A program made the translations under genes and the position numbers. A stretch of 64,000 bases of DNA from Edaphochlamys debaryana (Eukaryota > Chlorophyta > Chlorophyceae > Chlamydomonadales). The stretch covers positions 434,001 through 498,000 of the forward strand of contig JAEHOE010000013.1 in NCBI GenBank assembly GCA_016858145.1, in the 5' to 3' direction. Below the pieces are notes generated by a model. The model saw only the letters and a program-made list of their open reading frames with translations, was not told where the DNA came from and did no database searches. Positions 58,776 through 64,000 of the stretch are shown here, piece by piece (within the stretch, counting starts at the first letter, position 1; every line of letters starts with the position of its first letter).

Positions 58776-61272
58776 GAGCCTCATTGCCAAGATGATGAGG
58801 ACGCGCACCGACAACGACGTCAAGGCAAGGCCCAACGCAGAGCAGAGCTGGCTAGGCACAGAATGCACAGGAACGGGATCGGGGTGCGCCTGGCGAGCAG
58901 CCGCGGCCCCCCTTGCCGCGGAGTAGCATACCTGCATGGGCTGCACAATGCCAGCTGCAGCTGCCCGCTCTCTTCCCTTTCCGCCCTGACTTTTGCCCCG
59001 CCTGTTCTTGTCCCATCGAAACGTACGTCCGCACACATCCTTCCCGCAGAATATCTTCCATTCCGTGCTCAGGAGCAAGTCGGCCGGCCCCGCCCCCAGC
59101 GACTCCCTCGTCCTCCTCCGCGCCTACACCCAGGCGGTGGGCCCCAACTGCGGGGACGAGGGGGCGCGGCGCCGCGCCTACACAGCGGCCAGGGCGGCGC
59201 AGCAGGCGGCGGCGGCGGGGGCGGCGGCAGGGGCGGCAGCGGAGGCAGGAGCGGCTAGAGTCGATGAGGCCCAAGACGCGCCTTCGGACGGCGCAGCGGG
59301 CACGGCAGCGGCGGCGGCTGAGTCCTCGGCGGCTTCTGCCGCAGCTGTAGCGGGGGAGGTGGAGATGGAGGGGGCCAACGCCCGTACATGGGGACCGCTG
59401 TCATGGGACGGCCGAGGGCTGGCCTTGCCGTACGGTGGCAGTGAAGGTGCTGCCGCCACCGCCGCCGCCGCCGCCGCCAGCCTTACCAACAGCCTGGTGC
59501 TGCCCCGGCGTGCCGTCAGCCAATGCGACAACGCCAGAGCCGGCGGGGGCAGGAGCTCAGCCCTGGGATCGGTGCCGCGCCCATGCAATAGCAGCAGCTA
59601 TGCCGCCGGCGGCGGAGGCGACGGCCTTGGGGGCGGCGGTGTGAGGCCCAGTTCAGGCCCGTGTGGGCCCCGCCCAACGTGGCCTGACGCCCGCAACCAA
59701 GGCCCGGGACTTCTGGACAATGCCTTCAGCCGCCAGAGCTCACACCAGGCGCCCTGCACATCAGCATCGGGCGCAGCGGAGCCCAGCTCACAGGGTACCG
59801 CTGCTGCCGCTGGCCCCATCGCCACGATAGCGGCCGCCGCTTTTCCATCCGGATTCGGACCCGGCGACGGCGCCAGCTTAACGCTCCGCCCCTCCAGCGC
59901 ACCCCTAGTCTCGTGGAAGGGAGGGCAGCAGCGTCAGCCGCTCTCAGCCGCGCAGCTGACCGCCCTCACGCGTGCGGGCGCGGCCGGGGGCCAGCGGCTC
60001 GGCCCAAGCCAGGCGCTCCTGCTGAACGGGGTGGGTCTGGGTCCGGGGCCCATGGTCCTGGGCCCGGGGCCCATGGACCTGGGCCCGGGGCCCATGGACC
60101 TGGGCCCGGGCCCGGGAAATGCAGGTGGGGAAGAGACCACGCGCTGGGGCTCCGCGGAGGGCGTGCAGGCGCTGTACAGGGCAGCGGGTGGGGGCGCCAC
60201 CGGTGGAGAGCCGCCCAGCGGCCCCGCTCCAACACTTGCAGGCGGTGGCGGCAGGGCCGGCGGTAGCGGCAGCGACCAGCAGGGCGGCGGCTTGGCGCTC
60301 AGGGGCAGCAGCTGGCAGCTCGCGGGCGCCGGCCAGATGGTCGCAGCCTCCCTGCCGCCCGCGTGGGGGCAGGCCCAGGCCCACGGCTGTGGCGGCGGCG
60401 GCTCGGCGTCCGCACAGCCGTTTACAAACATGCGCCAACTGTCGTCCCCTGAGGCGACGTGGGCGGCGAAGGACGCAAGCGCTGCGGCGGCTACAAGCGC
60501 CCCTTCCCCTGCTCCTACCGCTGCCGCTGCCGCTGGCGGGGGCGTAAGCGGCGATGGCGGCGGCGGCCATGGCGGCGGCGGCTTCGCTGTCCGCCTGGCG
60601 TCGTCCGTGCCCCGCGGCCTGGCGGCGGGCGGCGGTCCGTCCAGTGCGCCGCACGGACGCCTCCTCATCGCCGCAGCAGCGGACCTGCTGCGGGCCGCGG
60701 GGGGCCCCGCACAGCCGGCAGCGGAGCGCGCCCCGCAGTCCGCCGCCCACGAGAGCGGCTGGAGGATGTCAACACCGCCGCCGCCGCCGCCGCCGCTCCC
60801 CAACTCGGGCCCAGCTGCGCTCGGCTCAGGGCAGCCGCCGCTGTCAGTGCTGAGGCTAGCGGCGGCGCCCCCGGCGGCGGCCGGGGAGCCGATGTGGCCT
60901 GCCCTTGCCCCCGAGGCTCAGTCCTGGGGCTGGAGGCCCGACGCATTTGGGGCAACAGAGCTGCCACCGGCCGTCCCTCCGGCATCGGCGGCTCAGGCGG
61001 TCCCGTCCGGGACGGCTACATGGCTCCAGTCCCCTGCCCTTGGTTCCGCCGGGGGTGGTTGGTTGCTTGCGCCAGCTCAGCTGCAGCCGCAGCCCCGCGC
61101 TCCTGGCCTGGCGCAGCGCCGGTGGGTCTCGCTGGCGGCGCCGCCGCCAGGCCAGGGCTACCAGGGGCCGCCGCCGCCGGCTCCGCCACCGGCACCGCCA
61201 CCACTGCCCGCGGATAGGACGCAGGAGGATCCGCCATTATTTGACGAGCTGCTTGACGAAATGTGGTGTTGA
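58776..61272 (+). CDS. MYB-domain protein, 5' part not found
   Basis: Two exons: 58776-58824 and 59050-61272 (TGA). They join as SLIAKMMRTRTDNDVK|NIFHSVLRSK, the last part of a MYB repeat (third helix, TDNxVKN motif), followed by LVLLRAYTQAVGP. The phase at 58776 requires the previous exon to end in two bases of a codon; TG would restore the conserved tryptophan. The intron between the two exons begins with GC (AAG|GCAAGG). The rest, about 720 residues, is Ala/Gly/Pro-rich and ends in an acidic helix-like DELLDEMWC that could be an activation tail (inference). I could not find the first helices or a preceding MYB repeat upstream. The only TG|GT donor nearby (58740) would need a 35-nt intron. 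The gene may be 5'-truncated or have a distant first exon. Confidence 0.75.
60037..60115 (+). repeat. In-frame 21-bp coding repeat in MYB exon
   Basis: Units of ctgggcccggggcccatgga encode GPGPMDL, about three and a half copies, in phase with the protein. Confidence 0.9.
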
Positions 61273-61949
61273 GCTGGGTAAGACAAGGCGGCATCAGCTT
61301 TGGTGCCCTACTGCCGACCGGGTGGCTGGAACGTTCTGCCCCTGTTCATCGAGGGAGCATGTGCAAACAAGAAGCGGCCTCCATGGACGAATGGCCGACC
61401 AGTAAAAGCATTATGGCGATTATGATGCATGATGAGAGTACACGTGCCGGGTTGAAGGGCGAGGAACTGGGTGAACCGCCGCTGGTGAGCGCGAACTGGG
61501 GGGTCTCCGGGGTCTGCCAGGGTACCGCCATGTTTGCGCGTACAACCTCTGGCAACACATGAGCTGAGAACCAAAGGATGCAGCGTCCCTTACGACTGGG
61601 CTGCAGTTATCTATTCTACCAAAGCACCGGTACCGTATGTGTCGCAGCTCGGGTTGGGGGTGGTGTCATTAGAGGGCAAGGAAACACGCAGGGGCAGGAC
61701 TCAGGAGGCACTTCGATTGTTGTGCACGGGCTGGTGGGTTGATTACACACTTTTGGGTCTTGGGCGAGCGGTACTGCGGGGACACTACTCACTTGTCTCC
61801 GGGCATCAGGAGGATTCCTAAGCATCTGGGCATCAAGCCTGTTTCTGATTCATCAAGCATCTGAGGCATGCCATTTGGCCCTTGTGACGGGAGGCAGCGG
61901 ACCTGCGTGCAGCGATGCAAGCTACGGTACAGCTCATGCACCTGCAGGT
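61273..61949. other. MYB 3' flank, no gene seen
   Basis: 3'UTR and intergenic sequence up to the retrotransposon. No TGTAA recognised. Confidence 0.4.
61939..61949. repeat. Putative target-site duplication, left
   Basis: CACCTGCAGGT, same as 62741-62751 directly after the T-rich tail of the element. Confidence 0.65.
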
Positions 61950-62616
61950 CCCGTACTGCGTGGGCCCCGGCGGACAACGCCTAGAGGGCACCAGCGGCCA
62001 TATCCTCAGCGGCTGCCAGAACGAGTACATGAAAGGTCAATACATCCTGCGACACGACGCAGCCGTAAAACGGATTGCCGCGTGCCTCCAAAGTGGAGCC
62101 AACGGAGGAGGATACATGATCATGGACGCAGGTACAAGCGAAGGCCTCCCAACATACTGCTCGGGCAAGAGACTCCCCAACTGGCTCGCACCACAACTAC
62201 CGAATGGAACACTGGAGAGGATGCGACCAGACATCCTCTTCATTCCCTCGCTACAAGACTGGAAGGGCGGAAGCAAACACGGGCCACGAAACAAGGCAGC
62301 ACACCCTATCTACATCATAGAGGTTGGTTACTGTGGGGACCTTAGCCACGCCACGAAAGAAACAGCCAAGACGGAGCAGCACCAAGCCCTAGCAGCCGCA
62401 CTCCGAGAGGCTGGCTGGACGGTCCACTATTCACGGGCCACCACAGTCACGCTGGGCCACACCGGCACCATACCCAGCCACCTAAAACCCCTCCTGGTCG
62501 AGCTAGGGGCCACAACAGAGGCCTCCAAAGCCTGCTGCAAGGAACTACACTGGCAGGCCGTACGGGCACTGAGGCCCATCATTCAGACGTACAGACGCCT
62601 AGGGGGTTGGGGGTAG
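61950..62616 (+). pseudogene. Retrotransposon ORF remnant (C-terminal nuclease region)
   Basis: Open reading frame of about 222 codons inside the LINE-like copy. The frame also stays open into the 5' flank up to an ATG at 61915, but those first residues come from flanking DNA if the target-site duplication is right. No promoter is expected. The frame is intact, so the insertion is probably recent, although non-functional without its 5' part. Confidence 0.7.
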
Positions 62617-62740
62617 GGGTACAGCTGTGCCTTCTCTCGGTGATGGCCCACAGGGCCGTCCCCTTAACACACGCCAGGGCCCCCCCGAGGAAACTCGGGT
62701 CCCACCCGGCGTAGACTATTATTATTGTTATTATTTTTTT
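61950..62740 (+). mobile_element. 5'-truncated non-LTR (LINE-like) retrotransposon
   Basis: A 791-bp insert holding the C-terminus of a retrotransposon polyprotein, stop TAG at 62616, then a 3'UTR ending in TATTATTATTGTTATTATTTTTTT. Protein landmarks: a CCHC-like YCVGPGG...GHILSGCQ knuckle, RHDAAVKRI, then RPDILFI, IYIIEVGYCGDL and KTEQHQALAAALREAG. These fit the C-terminal nuclease-like region seen in some algal non-LTR elements. The element is flanked by CACCTGCAGGT at 61939-61949 and 62741-62751, a likely 11-bp target-site duplication. The reverse transcriptase itself is missing, so the copy is dead. Exact clade cannot be named by eye. Confidence 0.8.
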
Positions 62741-62751
62741 CACCTGCAGGT
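62741..62751. repeat. Putative target-site duplication, right
   Basis: CACCTGCAGGT following the poly-T-like 3' end of the retrotransposon copy. It also looks like a 3' splice site (TTTTTTTCACCTGCAG|G). Confidence 0.65.
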
Positions 62752-64000
62752 GGGCTGTACGGTATGAAGGCGGCACTTCCACGCCATGGCACGCATGTGG
62801 GCCCAAGTGGTTTCAAGGAAGTAGGGTTGTCTCTACGAGGTGAACGCACCTGGCAGTGGGTGAAGGATTCGAGGGGCGGGGAAGGGGGGGGAGTCGGAGT
62901 GGAAAAACCTGTCAACATTGAAGGTATGGAGGACTTTGGTTGGGGCGTGTTCATCCCGGTCAAGTGCTGAATGAAGGTGGGGGACCGAGCGAGCCCGTGG
63001 CTTGCTTGGATAGTGGAACAAAGCACGTGCGAGGGGCTTGGATGGCAGCAGGTGGTGCGGGCGGTTGCAGTGCATTTCTAGGCTCGGGGCCCTGCCCTCC
63101 GTCTAGGTATCCGCTTGCATGGGGGAAGGGGACGCGGGAGACGAGGTTACGCGAAAGGCAGGGCCAGCAAAAGGGGACACGGAAGACAAGGTCACGCGAA
63201 AAGCAGGGCTTGCAGAGCCGTGGTGGCTTGCGTGAGGGCATGCCCATGCGAGGAGGTGCATGGGCTGGCCGGTCGTCGGCGCGTTTAGCAGTGGGGACCA
63301 AAACTGCATGCACCACCTCATGTGGTGCGGACTGCGGAGTTCCACCAGATGACTTGCCGGATGTGAGCGTGAGGCTGGTGGTGGTGAGGGTCGGACTTGA
63401 ATAGGGCTTTGCATATTGTCGTTGGATAGGGCTCTCAGCGCCCCTGGCGCCCCACCTGCCACCCCTGCCGTGGCGCCCCACCTCCAGGGCTTTCAGCAGC
63501 CCACGGCATCACCCCAGACTGGCGGGCAGCGGCTGATTTGGTGGAGGATTGCGGCCAGGTGCGGCCTAACCCCTAATGCGGCTGTCCCTTTCAGCCGGCG
63601 GCCTCAGCCTGGAACGAAGGGCATGTGGGCTGTCCCACTGGGGGCGACTGGATGGGGGCGGCCCGTGTTCAATACGACGCCAGCTAGCTGCGTGCAGTAG
63701 GTACTGGAATGCACCAGGTTAACGACACTGTGCCACCGGATCCTGTGTGAGGGGTGGACGCAGCGCAGCAGCGGCTGGGGGGTGCATATGGGATACGACG
63801 AAACTTTTCGGGGGCCGGGGGTGAAGGAGTCGTCCCCCCGTCGCAGTGGCCACACACACAGGTCTTGGCTGCATGTACCCCCCCGGATAACAAGCAGTCC
63901 AGCAGCTGCTTCCGCGGCGGGCCCGGGCAAGTCGGCCTCAGTCGCGACTCACTTTCGCAAGGTACGGCGGTTCCCGGACACATTCGAGTCTTGACCACCC
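62752..64000. other. Unassigned right-hand end
   Basis: No recognised gene. A 68-codon plus-strand frame, 62764-62970 (MKAALPRHGTHVGPSGFKEV, ending GWGVFIPVKC), has coding-like composition but no known match. A 45-bp duplicated segment lies at 63128-63209. Confidence 0.35.
63128..63209. repeat. 45-bp tandem duplication
   Basis: Two diverged units starting at 63128 and 63173, each of ggggac.cgg.agac.aggt.acgcgaaa type followed by gcagggc. Confidence 0.85.

Noticed and set aside
62764..62970. 68-codon frame as a gene
   Set aside because: Composition looks coding but there is no homology I recognise and no upstream exon; kept only as a note in the right-end entry.
1..64000. CRISPR arrays, rRNA or tRNA genes, prokaryotic operons
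   Set aside because: No regularly spaced repeat-spacer pattern, no tRNA cloverleaf or rRNA sequence noticed, and gene structure is eukaryotic throughout.

Overview
This window looks like nuclear DNA of a volvocine (Chlamydomonas/Volvox-type) green alga. The sequence is very GC-rich. Genes have many short exons with introns of the CAG|GTGxGx ... CCCCNCAG type. Proteins carry long Ala/Gly/Pro/Gln-rich stretches, and one gene is followed by the volvocine poly(A) signal TGTAA. The kinase at the left edge has the wording of a kinase family I associate with this group of algae. I spliced all genes by eye, keeping phase; where the sum of exons closes exactly in frame I say so.

Layout: (1) 1-12268, minus: a large tyrosine-kinase-like (TKL) protein kinase, 3' end outside the window. 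Its introns and exons carry several local duplications that copy splice sites. (2) 12.3-15.4 kb: intergenic, with decayed ankyrin-like coding debris on the minus strand. (3) 15460-18828, plus: a six-helix membrane protein, probably YrhK-like. (4) 19907-30312, plus: VPS41, the HOPS tethering subunit; 27 exons, 1364 residues, apparently without its C-terminal RING. (5) 31046-34312, plus: a six-exon gene of unknown function. (6) 37187-39712, minus: a TAZ zinc-finger protein. (7) 42937-46736, minus: NUDC. (8) 49278-52651, minus: a second TAZ zinc-finger protein with two in-frame microexons near its end. (9) 52.7-58.7 kb: a repeat-rich stretch in which I find no convincing gene. (10) up to 61272, plus: a MYB protein of which only the last part of the DNA-binding domain is visible. 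(11) 61950-62740: a 5'-truncated non-LTR retrotransposon bounded by an 11-bp direct repeat. (12) 62.75-64 kb: nothing I can name.

The genes do not form one pathway. VPS41 serves endolysosomal fusion, NUDC is a p23/CS-domain co-chaperone, and the TAZ and MYB proteins are putative transcription regulators. The unusual material lies in gene structure: three GC-AG introns, splice-site duplications, cassette microexons, complementary purine/pyrimidine introns around one exon, and a roughly 475-bp repeat lying both just upstream of the first TAZ gene and inside a NUDC intron. I did not find a clear new defence, mobile or RNA system.
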